This document shows, in pieces, positions 34,669 to 43,153 of a stretch of DNA of 64,000 bases; position 1 is the first letter of the stretch, and every line of letters starts with the position of its first letter. The translations under genes were made by a program, and so were the position numbers. Source of the DNA: JAFASC01 sp034669505 (GTDB taxonomy: Bacteria; Pseudomonadota; Alphaproteobacteria; Rhizobiales; Beijerinckiaceae); contig JAXDNJ010000086.1 of assembly GCA_034669505.1 (NCBI GenBank), positions 47,747 through 111,746 of the forward strand, written 5' to 3'. The notes under the pieces were generated by a model. The model saw only the letters and a list, made by a program, of their open reading frames with translations. It was not told the origin of the DNA and ran no database searches.

Positions 34669-34702
34669 TTAGAATGATTCCAAGCGACTGGAATTATTCT
34701 AA
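34669..34702 (-). promoter_or_regulatory. Tandem ICE/Irr-like boxes before the SUF operon
   Basis: Two near-palindromes of the type TTAGAA-N3-TTCTAA: TTAGAATGATTCCAA (34669-34683, one mismatch) and CTGGAATTATTCTAA (34688-34702, two mismatches). Their centres are 19 bp apart, so they lie on the same face of the helix. They lie 106-139 bp upstream of the first SUF operon gene. Irr represses suf genes through such boxes in rhizobia. The divergent hydrolase gene could also be affected. Confidence 0.55.
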
Positions 34703-34796
34703 CCGGATTCTGAGGTCCCGACCCTACCGAGTCAAGGGAAGGCAAACCTCTTCGTCGCCGCAGTCAGAGACGATCTCTGTTGCGCCAGGAGTTCCT

Positions 34797-35486
34797 ATGC
34801 CCGAAGTTATCTTCACTGGTCCCGCCGGCCGTCTCGAAGGCCGGTTTCACGCCTCGAAACAGCGCGGTGCGCCGATCGCGATCATCCTGCACCCGCACCC
34901 GCAATTCGGCGGCACGATGAACAACCAGATCGTCTATCACCTCTATTATCTCTTTGCCGAGCGCGGTTTTTCGGTGCTGCGGTTCAATTTCCGCGGCGTT
35001 GGGCGCAGCCAGGGCATGTTCGATCACGGCTCGGGCGAGCTGTCAGACGCCGCAGCGGCGCTCGACTGGGTGCAGTCGATCAACCCGGAGGCGCGGACCT
35101 GCTGGATCGCCGGCGTCTCCTTCGGCTCGTGGATTGGCATGCAGCTGCTGATGCGCAGGCCCGAAATCGAGGGGTTCGTATCGATTGCGCCGCCCGCGAA
35201 CCGGTTCGATTTCTCCTTCCTGGCGCCCTGCCCGTCGTCCGGCTTGTTCGTGCATGGCGATCAGGACCGCGTCGCGCCGATCAAGGAAGTCATGGGGCTG
35301 ATTGAGAAGCTGAAGACTCAGAAGGGCATCGCAATCGAGCACGCGGTTGTGCCGGGCGCGAACCACTTTTTCGAGAATAAGGTCGAGCCGCTGATCGCGC
35401 AGGTTGGCACCTATCTCGACAAGCGGCTCGGCAACCCGCCCAGAATTGCGGTTGCCGCGCGCGTCGAGCAGATCGGGCGGGACTAA
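34797..35486 (+). CDS. Alpha/beta hydrolase
   Basis: 229 residues from ATG 34797, which has an AGGAG site eight bases upstream; a longer frame from 34566 is open but crosses the ICE-like boxes. The fold shows an early HPHPQFGGTMNN oxyanion region, RFNFRGVGRSQG, and the nucleophile elbow as GVSFGS (Ser in G-x-S-x-G position). A late Asp/His pair is likely in HGDQDRVAP and PGANHFF. Small single-domain hydrolases of this type occur widely; the substrate is unknown. The stop overlaps anmK by 4 bp on the other strand. Confidence 0.85.
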   Translation: MPEVIFTGPAGRLEGRFHASKQRGAPIAIILHPHPQFGGTMNNQIVYHLYYLFAERGFSVLRFNFRGVGRSQGMFDHGSGELSDAAAALDWVQSINPEARTCWIAGVSFGSWIGMQLLMRRPEIEGFVSIAPPANRFDFSFLAPCPSSGLFVHGDQDRVAPIKEVMGLIEKLKTQKGIAIEHAVVPGANHFFENKVEPLIAQVGTYLDKRLGNPPRIAVAARVEQIGRD

Positions 35487-36592
35487 GCTGCTTCCGCCAG
35501 CCGTCCGCCCGTCATCGGGCGCGGCACGCCTGTCGTCGTCGGGAAGGTGAGCGGCAGGCCGGCGCGGGAACGGACGGCAAGGTAGGCGAAGGCCTGCGCT
35601 TCCATCGCGTCCGCCGACCAGCCGAAGGCTTCCGCCGGTTGGACGACGAAGCCGGTGCGGCGGGCGATGTCGGCCATCAGGACGGGATTCTTCGTGCCGC
35701 CTCCCGCGGCGATAAGCCGCTTGGGCGTGGCGGGGAGCTGCCGGATCGCGTGGGCGATCGTCTCGGCGGTGAAGGCGACGAGCGTTGCGGCGGCATTTGC
35801 GAGCGGCAGCGGCTCGATGGCCGTCAACGAGAACGCGTTGCGATCGAGTGATTTCGGCGGCGGCAGCTTGAAATAGGGATGTGCCAGCAATTGGCTTAGC
35901 GCGCGCTCATCCACCGTTCCCGAGCCGGCGATCCGCCCGTCCCGATCCATGGCCACGCCAGTGCGCTTCAGGATCAGATCATCGAGGAGTGCATTGCCGG
36001 GTCCGGTGTCCCAGGCGACGGGATCAGCGCCACGCCCGGCGAGATAGGTCAAGTTCGCCACCCCGCCAAGATTGAGGATCACCGCCGGCAGCTCGATCCC
36101 GGCCGCCTCTGCTAGGGCTCGGTGAAACACCGGCACGAGCGGGGCGCCGTGCCCGCCAGCCGCCACGTCCGGGGCACGGAAGTCGAACGCCACCGGAAGC
36201 CCAATTCGCCGCGCCAGCTCATTGCCGTCACCGATCTGCACCGTGAGCCGGCTTTCCGGGCGATGCAGCACGGTCTGCCCGTGGAAGCCGATGATGTCGA
36301 TTGAGGCGCGCTCGATCTCGTTCGCCTGGAGGAAAGCTTCAACCGCCTCCAGGTGCCGATCGGTGATAAGATGCTCGGCTTCGCTCAATATGCCGGGCCG
36401 CTCCGAGCGCTCGCCAAGCTGCCGCGCATCCTGCAGAGCCCGCCGCAGCAGCGTGCGATCCGCAACCGAATAGGGCCGGCACAGAAACGGCCCGAGGTGT
36501 ACCTCGCTTTCACCGTCGGTTTTGACAAGGGCGACGTCGACGCCATCGATCGAGGTGCCGCTCATCAGGCCGATCGCACGAAAGAGCCGCAT
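35483..36592 (-). CDS. anmK: Anhydro-N-acetylmuramic acid kinase AnmK
   Basis: 369 residues. It phosphorylates anhydroMurNAc released during peptidoglycan recycling, giving MurNAc-6-phosphate. The opening GLMSGTSIDGVDVAL is diagnostic. GFHGQTVLHRP, LNLGGVANLTYL, DTGPGNALLD and AAGGGTKNPVLM are further ASKHA motifs. It is divergent from tyrS. It joins the amidase and Mur ligase homologue as recycling-related genes in this window. Confidence 0.95.
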   Translation of the reverse strand: MRLFRAIGLMSGTSIDGVDVALVKTDGESEVHLGPFLCRPYSVADRTLLRRALQDARQLGERSERPGILSEAEHLITDRHLEAVEAFLQANEIERASIDIIGFHGQTVLHRPESRLTVQIGDGNELARRIGLPVAFDFRAPDVAAGGHGAPLVPVFHRALAEAAGIELPAVILNLGGVANLTYLAGRGADPVAWDTGPGNALLDDLILKRTGVAMDRDGRIAGSGTVDERALSQLLAHPYFKLPPPKSLDRNAFSLTAIEPLPLANAAATLVAFTAETIAHAIRQLPATPKRLIAAGGGTKNPVLMADIARRTGFVVQPAEAFGWSADAMEAQAFAYLAVRSRAGLPLTFPTTTGVPRPMTGGRLAEAA

Positions 36593-36680
36593 GTGATCCC
36601 AAATGAAGCCGCCGCGACTCGCGCGGCGTGTTGCCTGCGCTTACGCTAGCTTCTAAACACGGCGCCTCCAAGAGGCAGGC

Positions 36681-37943
36681 ATGTCCGCAGAATTTCAGCC
36701 GAAATCCGATTTCATGCGCGTCATGATAGAGCGCGGCTATCTGCATCAATGCTCCGATTTCGACGGGCTCGACGCGAAGGCGCGCTCGGGCGAACTCGTC
36801 GCCTATATCGGTTTCGATTGCACCGCGCCGTCGCTGCATGTCGGCTCGCTGCTCGTCATCATGATGCTGCACTGGCTGCAAAAAACCGGCGGCAAACCGA
36901 TCGCGCTGATGGGCGGCGGCACGACGCGCGTCGGCGATCCCTCGGGCAAGGATGAAAGCCGGCAATTGCTGCCAATCGAGATGATCGAGGCGAACAAGGG
37001 CGGCATCCGCAAAGTTTTTTCAAAATTCCTCACCTTCGGCGAAGGCAAGACCGACGCGGTCATGCCGGACAATGCCGAATGGCTGACGAAATTGAACTAC
37101 ATCGACTTTCTGCGCGACGTTGGCCGGCATTTCTCGGTCAACCGCATGCTGGCGATGGATTCGGTGCGCATGCGCATTGAGCGCGACCAGGAAATGTCGT
37201 TCATCGAATTCAACTATATGTGCCTGCAGGCCTATGATTTCGTCGAACTCAACAAACGCTTCGGCTGCGTGCTGCAGATGGGCGGCTCCGACCAATGGGT
37301 CAATATCGTCACCGGCATCGATCTCGGCCGGCGGATGGGCACGCCGCAGCTCTACGCGCTGACGGCGCCGCTCATCACGACCGCGTCGGGCGCCAAGATG
37401 GGCAAGACCGCCGCCGGCGCGGTGTGGCTTGAGGAGAAGCTGCTGCCGCCGTTCGAATATTGGCAATTCTGGCGCAACACCGAGGATCGCGACGTCGGGC
37501 GCTTCCTACGCCTGTTCACCGAGCTGCCGCTCGACGAAATCGCGCGGCTGGAATCGCTTGAAGGCGCCGAGATCAACGACGCGAAGAAAGTCTTGGCCAA
37601 TGAGGCAACGGCCCTCGTGCACGGCCGCGAGGCGGCCGAACGCGCCGCGGAAGCCGCGCGGCAGACATTCGAACAAGGTGCGGTTGCGCAGGATCTGCCG
37701 ACGGTGACGATCGCTGCGGCGGAACTCTCCGCCGGTCTCGGCGTGTTGTCTGCCTTCGTCAAAGCCGGTCTTGTCTCCTCGACCGGCGAAGCCCGTCGTC
37801 AGATCAAAGGCGGCGGGCTCAAAGTGAACGACGTCACCGTCACGGACGAACGCGCCCTTTTATCGGCAGCCGATCTCGCCAATGCCAGCGCGATCAAGCT
37901 CTCGCTCGGCCGCAAGCGGCACGTGCTGCTGCGGGCGGAGTAG
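36681..37943 (+). CDS. tyrS: Tyrosyl-tRNA synthetase
   Basis: 420 residues, class I synthetase. The HIGH-type motif is HVGSLL after CTAPSL, and the KMSKS-type motif is KMGKT after TASGA. The tyrosine pocket includes FDCTAPS and QMGGSDQWVNI. A C-terminal S4 RNA-binding domain (VKAGLVSSTGEARRQIKGGGLKVND) completes it. It ends in TAG inside a small palindrome shared with the stop of the convergent 56-residue gene. Confidence 0.95.
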   Translation: MSAEFQPKSDFMRVMIERGYLHQCSDFDGLDAKARSGELVAYIGFDCTAPSLHVGSLLVIMMLHWLQKTGGKPIALMGGGTTRVGDPSGKDESRQLLPIEMIEANKGGIRKVFSKFLTFGEGKTDAVMPDNAEWLTKLNYIDFLRDVGRHFSVNRMLAMDSVRMRIERDQEMSFIEFNYMCLQAYDFVELNKRFGCVLQMGGSDQWVNIVTGIDLGRRMGTPQLYALTAPLITTASGAKMGKTAAGAVWLEEKLLPPFEYWQFWRNTEDRDVGRFLRLFTELPLDEIARLESLEGAEINDAKKVLANEATALVHGREAAERAAEAARQTFEQGAVAQDLPTVTIAAAELSAGLGVLSAFVKAGLVSSTGEARRQIKGGGLKVNDVTVTDERALLSAADLANASAIKLSLGRKRHVLLRAE

Positions 37944-37945
37944 CG

Positions 37946-38116
37946 CTACCAGGCCACGGCAATCGAGGCATCGCCGAGCGCGAGCGCCATTAATGAGACG
38001 AATATTCCCAGCGCCGCAAATGCCACGACATAATTGAGCGAGTGATCCTTGCCGAAATCCGCTTCGCGACGGCGTGAACGAGAAGTCATGCGAGTGTAGG
38101 ACGCAAGTGAAGTCAT
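37946..38116 (-). CDS. 56-residue membrane protein
   Basis: Small gene with GGAGAG seven bases before ATG 38116. The product has a basic N-terminal part (MTSRSRRREADFGKDH from residue 10). One membrane helix follows (YVVAFAALGIFVSLMALAL), and the protein ends ASIAVAW. A second ATG at codon 10 could be the true start. I do not recognise a family. The stop is two bases from the tyrS stop on the other strand. Confidence 0.6.
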   Translation of the reverse strand: MTSLASYTRMTSRSRRREADFGKDHSLNYVVAFAALGIFVSLMALALGDASIAVAW

Positions 38117-38264
38117 TGCCGCTCTCCGTGAATGGAGCTGACTGGCTCCGCCAATGATTGCCCCTTGAACGCGCCGGACACTAGGCGTGCTGCCGGCCGC
38201 CGCTTGTGCGAAATCCCACAGGCCTGTCGCCTTAGCCGCGGAGCAGCGATTGAGATCGGGAACG

Positions 38265-38289
38265 AAAAAGGCCCCGCACAGGCGGGGCC
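38265..38289 (-). terminator. Terminator after the GlcG/HbpS gene
   Basis: An 8-bp stem (GGCCCCGC and complement) with a 4-base loop is preceded on the plus strand by AAAAA, giving a T-tract on the minus strand. It lies 29 bp beyond the stop at 38318. Confidence 0.8.
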
Positions 38290-38317
38290 GGGTCGGCTTG
38301 AGATAAGCTGTGCGAAG

Positions 38318-38851
38318 CTACTTGATCGTGTCCGCGCCGACCTTGCAGATTGCCGCGTCCTGATCGCCCGTGCCCCCGCTGCAACCGATTGCGCCGATCA
38401 GCTTGCCGCCCTCAACGAGCGGAAACCCGCCCGGCGAAGCGACAAGAGTTGGGTCGAGTGTCGAGACATAGGGATGCCCGCTCTCGAAGGCGTTGTAGAA
38501 CGCCTGACTTGCGCGGCGATAGCGTGCAGCGGTTCGCGCCTTGCCCTGTGAAATCGTCACCGACGCGATCTGAGCGCCATCCATTCGCAGGAAGTGGACG
38601 AGATCGCCGTTCGTATCGACGACGGCGATGTTCATCTTCCAATTTCGCTTCTTCGCTTCCGCTTCGGCGGCTGCGAGGGCCTGCTTCGCTTTGTCTTCGG
38701 AAATCGATAGGCCGTAGGGAATATCGAACGGCATGGCGTCGGGCGTTCCGCCCGAAGGCGCGTTTGCGGGCGGTTGCTGCGCAAAAGCGGCGCCACTACC
38801 GAGGAGTGCTGCTAGACTTAGGCTCGCGATCAACGAAGCAGACTGGCGCAT
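38318..38851 (-). CDS. Secreted GlcG/HbpS family protein
   Basis: 177 residues from ATG 38851, which follows GGGAGGAATTT. There is a signal peptide (SLIASLSLAALLGSGAAFA). The HbpS/GlcG domain follows: ISEDKAKQALAAAEAEAKKRNWKMNIAVVDTNGDLVHFLRMDGA, then ASPGGFPLVEGGKLIGAIGCSGG. Members bind haem, cobalamin or other small cofactors; the ligand here is unknown. It has its own terminator. Confidence 0.88.
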   Translation of the reverse strand: MRQSASLIASLSLAALLGSGAAFAQQPPANAPSGGTPDAMPFDIPYGLSISEDKAKQALAAAEAEAKKRNWKMNIAVVDTNGDLVHFLRMDGAQIASVTISQGKARTAARYRRASQAFYNAFESGHPYVSTLDPTLVASPGGFPLVEGGKLIGAIGCSGGTGDQDAAICKVGADTIK

Positions 38852-38950
38852 AAATTCCTCCCGATTTGTTGTTTTGTGTCGGAGCGTCTCAGACGTCAGA
38901 CGCCGTCTGCGGAACATTATTCCAGCGCTGAACCCGGGGATAGAGGCGAG

Positions 38951-41900
38951 CTAGCGCTCTGGCGAAAACGCCGGCTGGGATTGTGCCGGCGTGCGGCCCC
39001 CGGCGCCCGGCTGCCCGGCCATCCCCTGGCCGGTACCGAATATCTTGCGCAGGAAGCCCGGCGCGATCGCCGACAGCGGATTGACGTTGAGCGTCGGCGA
39101 ACTCATCGCGCCGGTGATGCCGTAGTTCACGCCCAAGAGACCCTCGTTCGAGCCGCCCATGAACAAGCCGAACACCGGAATCTTCGAGAAAAAATTGTTG
39201 ACTGTGAAAGCCGGAAGGAACGTGCCGTTCAGCGACACCTTATCAGACGTGAAATCAATCCAGCCGTCGACGGTGAGGCCGATCTGCTGTCCGGACATCG
39301 TCCCATCGCGCACCTCGAGACGGCTGCCGGAGCGCGCGAACATGAATTGCAGACGATCGAAACGCACGAGCGTTGGATCGAATGTTGCCTCCTTGCCGGT
39401 GCCGCGGAACGCGCCTTCGGTGACGAGGCGGCGGACCGCGGGCTCGTCGCGGAGCATGAAGTCACGCACGTCGATCGAGCCATCGACACGGCTCTCCCCG
39501 ACCAGCATCTGCGCATTGAGCGAACCGCCCTCCATGCGCTTGTAGAAATCGAGAAAGCCGATCAGCGAACCGGCGTCGTTCGTCGCAATGCTGATGCGCG
39601 GCACGCCGCCATCGGTACGGCCGATCGAACCAGTCAGACTCTCGCGGCCGAACTTTCCGGCGAGCGCGAATTGGCGGACCAGCCCGCCATGGCGCACGAG
39701 ACGCAGCTCGGCGTTCGAGATCGTTTGCTTGTTGTTGCCGGTGAGCAGCGCGGTTTTGAGATCGATGTCGAAATCGGATCCGCTGCTCCCGTGAGCGGTC
39801 GCCTCGTCGCCTGCCCGGGTGATGTACTTGATGAACGGGCGCGCATCGATCGCAGTACCGCGTACCGTCAGCTTCAGTCCATCGTCGCCTTTTTGGGCTT
39901 CGACGCGCATCTCGTCGCCGGGCGAGAGTTTAAGCTGCGGGAATTTTGCCGAGAGGAGATTGTTCTCGGGGCCGAGTTCCGCCGAGCCCCGCGCCTGAAT
40001 CGACCCCGCATCGACAACGATCTGGTCGAGCAAGGTCGCTTGGTCGCCTGATGTGACTGCCATGGCGATTTTCGCCGGGCGGCCCGCGGGCTTCACGACG
40101 CCGGCGAGAACGCCGTCGAGAGACGCCTTCGTCAAATCGAATTCGACTTGCGCCTTGCCGGTTTCGGCCGGCAGCGGTGACGTGATGCGCGCGGTCACGA
40201 CGCCTGTGACCCCCGACATCGACCAGCCTTGTTTCGCCCGCGCTTGCTCGTCGAGAATCACATTGATTGCAGCCTCGCCCGGCGCAGCCGCGGCTTTACG
40301 GAAATCCAAGGTCGCGGCACCGCCGAACAGGCGGCCCTGCCCTGTCGCTCTTAATCCCGACTTATCGAGCGCGATCGTCATGTTCGCGTTGTCGAGTTTT
40401 TCATGCCCGACAAGCTTTTCGGCCGACAAGTTCGTCACATTGGCATTGAGACGCACGACGGTGTCGCTACGTGATGCGCCCGCGCCCAGGAAAAGATCGA
40501 CTCCGAGCTTGCCGTCGATCTGGCCTTTGAGGCTCGCCGGATCGAGCGGCAGGTTGGCATAAGCCTTGATCGCATCCGTGTTCAATAACTCAGTGACCGC
40601 GTCGACGCTGCCATTGGCGCGCAGGTTTAGTGTCGCCTGTGTCGGCTTGAGGCTGGAATCCGAGACGTGGAAGCTGCCCTCGGCAAGCGAAAGCCGGCGG
40701 CCGCCGCCTGCATCGATCCAACCGCTCGTCGCAAGGAAGTTCGAGGTATGGCCGGTGAAATGCCCCTGGCCCGAGACGCCGCTCAACGGCGCGACCCCAT
40801 CCATGAAGGTGACGCTGCCGTCGGCGACGGTGAAATCGATCAAGGTCGACTGGTCCGACGGCACCTTGTCCAGGCGCATCGCGGTCAGATCGGCCTCGTT
40901 GTAATCGACGGCGATCGTGGCGGTCGGCACCGTGCCGGACACGATATTGGTAAGGGCCCATCTGCGCACGTTGGCGGCCATGAATGTCGGCCACAGGCGC
41001 AGCAGATTGTGGATCGGCATCGGACTTGCCGATGCACCAAGCTTCAGATGCGGCCCATTCGCCCAATCGAATTCGCCGCTTGCGGCGAAGCCGACATTTG
41101 GTCCCCTCGCCTCGAAGCGGTCGATGAAGAACTTTCTCTCCGCCAGCGCGAGGCGTCCGTCGAACAGGGATTTTTCGATGGCGAGCGGCTTCTCGCCCGG
41201 CCGTTCCGCCGAAAAGCCGCCGGGCTCCGTCAGGCCGAGCGCGATGCGCCAGGGGTCCTCAGGTGTGGTCCCCGGCGCAACCTCGCCGGACACCGTGAAA
41301 TGCGTATCGCCGGCGAAGAACTGGACTGGTTCGACCAGGAAGCGATGCTCGGCCGGCGTCCACAGGAATCCGCCAGTGATTTCGTCGACGAAGATCGGCT
41401 CGTGGTCGGGATCGTCGAGCCGGAAGAAGCCTGATCCGAAAACGAATCGCCCATGCGCCGCCCCGACGGTTCCCTCTGGCGTCAGGCCGAGATGCAGTTT
41501 CAGGGACATCGGCATGTCGGTGTCGAAACCGATCTTGCGCCAGCCGCCGGCCAACGCGATCTCGTCGAGCGTCACATCGTGGATATCGAGGTCGAGCGTG
41601 CGCTCGGTCGCCGCGGTGCCATTGGCCTGCACCGTTGCCGCCCAGCGGCCGTTCGGACCATCGGCGGACACGTTCAGCGTGGTCGTGCCTTCTGATTTGT
41701 CGAAGGCGAGTTCGAGCCCGCCGAATACGGTTCTGCGCTTTGCCTTCTGGTCGTCAATGACAAGCCGGCCGCGCGCCACTGCGATGCGATCGATCGCGCC
41801 GACCGGACTGTCCGGCCCGGCGATCGAATCGAACAGCGTCGCCAGCGCGGCCGCCGCCTGCTTCAGCAAAGCCTGCTTCGGGGTGGGCGACGTGCCCGCG

Positions 41901-42562
41901 GGAGCGCCAGGCGGAGCCGCAACCGTTTCAAGCGGCGGTGCGATTGCCACGGCTTGGCTCGCGTCCTGACCAGCCGAGATCGCCACCGACCCGTCAGGAC
42001 GCACCGAGAGCTGCACTTCGAGATCGAAGACGTCGAGCCGGCGCGGCCGGACCTGCAGCATCAGTAGGCCGAGCGGGTCGAGCGAGACTTCGGCGCGTGG
42101 GGCCGCGAGAACGGTTCTGCCGTTCGCCTGGATGTTCAAGCCGCCGACGGAAAGAGTCGCACCGTGCGCGCCGCGCTCGAGCGAGGCCTCGCCGAGATTG
42201 AAGCGCCAACCTTTGCCGAACCGCTCCTCAAGCGCCGCGGCCAACCTCGGCGTGAAACTGTCGATCGCGATCGGGCCCTGCAGCAGGCGGATATAGACGC
42301 CGAAGCCGACCAGGACGAGCAGCGCCATGAAGCCGAGCGAAAATACCAGGAACCGGCGCCGGCCGCTCCACCTGAACCGACGCGTCCTCAGCACGAAGCC
42401 TCCACGGCGGAAAAAGCCTCCCACCGGCAGGGCGAAGCGTTGCTGGATATCATCGGAATGATCAACCAATCCGCGGGGGCCTCGTTGCAGCGATCCTGCT
42501 CGGCTATTGTCCCGATTGAGGCGTTCTGAATCGGTGTACGCGCGGCCTTTGCCGACCTGCAC
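38951..42562 (-). CDS. Large AsmA-like/DUF3971 envelope protein
   Basis: About 1203 residues from GTG 42562; a later start before the membrane helix is possible. A basic cytoplasmic part (RRFRWSGRRR) is followed by one membrane helix (LVFSLGFMALLVLVGFGVYI). A very long periplasmic region of repeated beta strands follows. The end carries the AsmA-C type segment (NNFFSKIPVFGLFMGGSNEGLLGVNYGITG). Proteins of this class (YhdP, TamB relatives) bridge inner and outer membranes and move phospholipids. It is divergent from bcp and ends in TAG. Confidence 0.85.
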   Translation of the reverse strand: MQVGKGRAYTDSERLNRDNSRAGSLQRGPRGLVDHSDDIQQRFALPVGGFFRRGGFVLRTRRFRWSGRRRFLVFSLGFMALLVLVGFGVYIRLLQGPIAIDSFTPRLAAALEERFGKGWRFNLGEASLERGAHGATLSVGGLNIQANGRTVLAAPRAEVSLDPLGLLMLQVRPRRLDVFDLEVQLSVRPDGSVAISAGQDASQAVAIAPPLETVAAPPGAPAGTSPTPKQALLKQAAAALATLFDSIAGPDSPVGAIDRIAVARGRLVIDDQKAKRRTVFGGLELAFDKSEGTTTLNVSADGPNGRWAATVQANGTAATERTLDLDIHDVTLDEIALAGGWRKIGFDTDMPMSLKLHLGLTPEGTVGAAHGRFVFGSGFFRLDDPDHEPIFVDEITGGFLWTPAEHRFLVEPVQFFAGDTHFTVSGEVAPGTTPEDPWRIALGLTEPGGFSAERPGEKPLAIEKSLFDGRLALAERKFFIDRFEARGPNVGFAASGEFDWANGPHLKLGASASPMPIHNLLRLWPTFMAANVRRWALTNIVSGTVPTATIAVDYNEADLTAMRLDKVPSDQSTLIDFTVADGSVTFMDGVAPLSGVSGQGHFTGHTSNFLATSGWIDAGGGRRLSLAEGSFHVSDSSLKPTQATLNLRANGSVDAVTELLNTDAIKAYANLPLDPASLKGQIDGKLGVDLFLGAGASRSDTVVRLNANVTNLSAEKLVGHEKLDNANMTIALDKSGLRATGQGRLFGGAATLDFRKAAAAPGEAAINVILDEQARAKQGWSMSGVTGVVTARITSPLPAETGKAQVEFDLTKASLDGVLAGVVKPAGRPAKIAMAVTSGDQATLLDQIVVDAGSIQARGSAELGPENNLLSAKFPQLKLSPGDEMRVEAQKGDDGLKLTVRGTAIDARPFIKYITRAGDEATAHGSSGSDFDIDLKTALLTGNNKQTISNAELRLVRHGGLVRQFALAGKFGRESLTGSIGRTDGGVPRISIATNDAGSLIGFLDFYKRMEGGSLNAQMLVGESRVDGSIDVRDFMLRDEPAVRRLVTEGAFRGTGKEATFDPTLVRFDRLQFMFARSGSRLEVRDGTMSGQQIGLTVDGWIDFTSDKVSLNGTFLPAFTVNNFFSKIPVFGLFMGGSNEGLLGVNYGITGAMSSPTLNVNPLSAIAPGFLRKIFGTGQGMAGQPGAGGRTPAQSQPAFSPER

Positions 42563-42609
42563 TCGCGCGTCGTTCAGGAGTGGCGGTTTATTGAGACGAA
42601 AGGAAGGCC

Positions 42610-43077
42610 ATGGGCGAGGTTCTAGGTGACGGCGACACGGCGCCGGATTTCGGGCTTCCAGGTGCCGACGGCAAGCCCGTGCGGCTACAAGATTTCGCCG
42701 GACGCAAGCTCGTTCTCTACTTCTATCCGAAGGACGATACGTCCGGCTGCACCAAGCAAGCGATCGACTTCAATGCGCTGCGAGGCGAGTTCGCCAACGC
42801 CGGTATCGATGTTCTTGGCGTGTCGCCCGATAGCGAGGCGAGCCACACAAAGTTCCGCAAGAAGTATGATCTCGAGCTGCCGCTCGCCTCGGATGAAGCG
42901 AAGAACACGCTGAACGCCTATGGCGTGTGGACGCAGAAGAGCATGTATGGCCGCAAGTATATGGGCGTCGAGCGCACCACCTTTCTCATCAAGGATGGAA
43001 AGATCGCGCGCGCGTGGCGCAAGGTTTCGGTGCCGGGACATGCCGAAGAGGTGCTCAAGGCAGCAAAGAACATCTGA
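42610..43077 (+). CDS. bcp: Thioredoxin-dependent peroxiredoxin (Bcp/PrxQ)
   Basis: 155 residues, an AhpC/TSA-like peroxidase. The peroxidatic cysteine is in KDDTSGCTKQA. The second cysteine five residues later, found in E. coli Bcp, is replaced (QAIDF), so it should act as a 1-Cys type or use another partner. GVSPDSEASHTKF and GVERTTFLI are usual marks. Ribosome site AAGGAAGG precedes the ATG. It is divergent from the AsmA-like gene. Confidence 0.92.
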   Translation: MGEVLGDGDTAPDFGLPGADGKPVRLQDFAGRKLVLYFYPKDDTSGCTKQAIDFNALRGEFANAGIDVLGVSPDSEASHTKFRKKYDLELPLASDEAKNTLNAYGVWTQKSMYGRKYMGVERTTFLIKDGKIARAWRKVSVPGHAEEVLKAAKNI

Positions 43078-43153
43078 TCGCCGGGTGGCAATCCGTTAAC
43101 CCTAATGCGGTCTTATTGCCGGGCGTGGCGTTCAGTGCGCCTGGAGTATCTGC

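Noticed and set aside
38876..40051. 391-residue plus-strand frame opposite the AsmA-like gene
   Set aside because: Composition (Arg/His/Glu-rich, no motifs) is that of an antisense shadow in GC-rich DNA; the minus-strand gene is clear.
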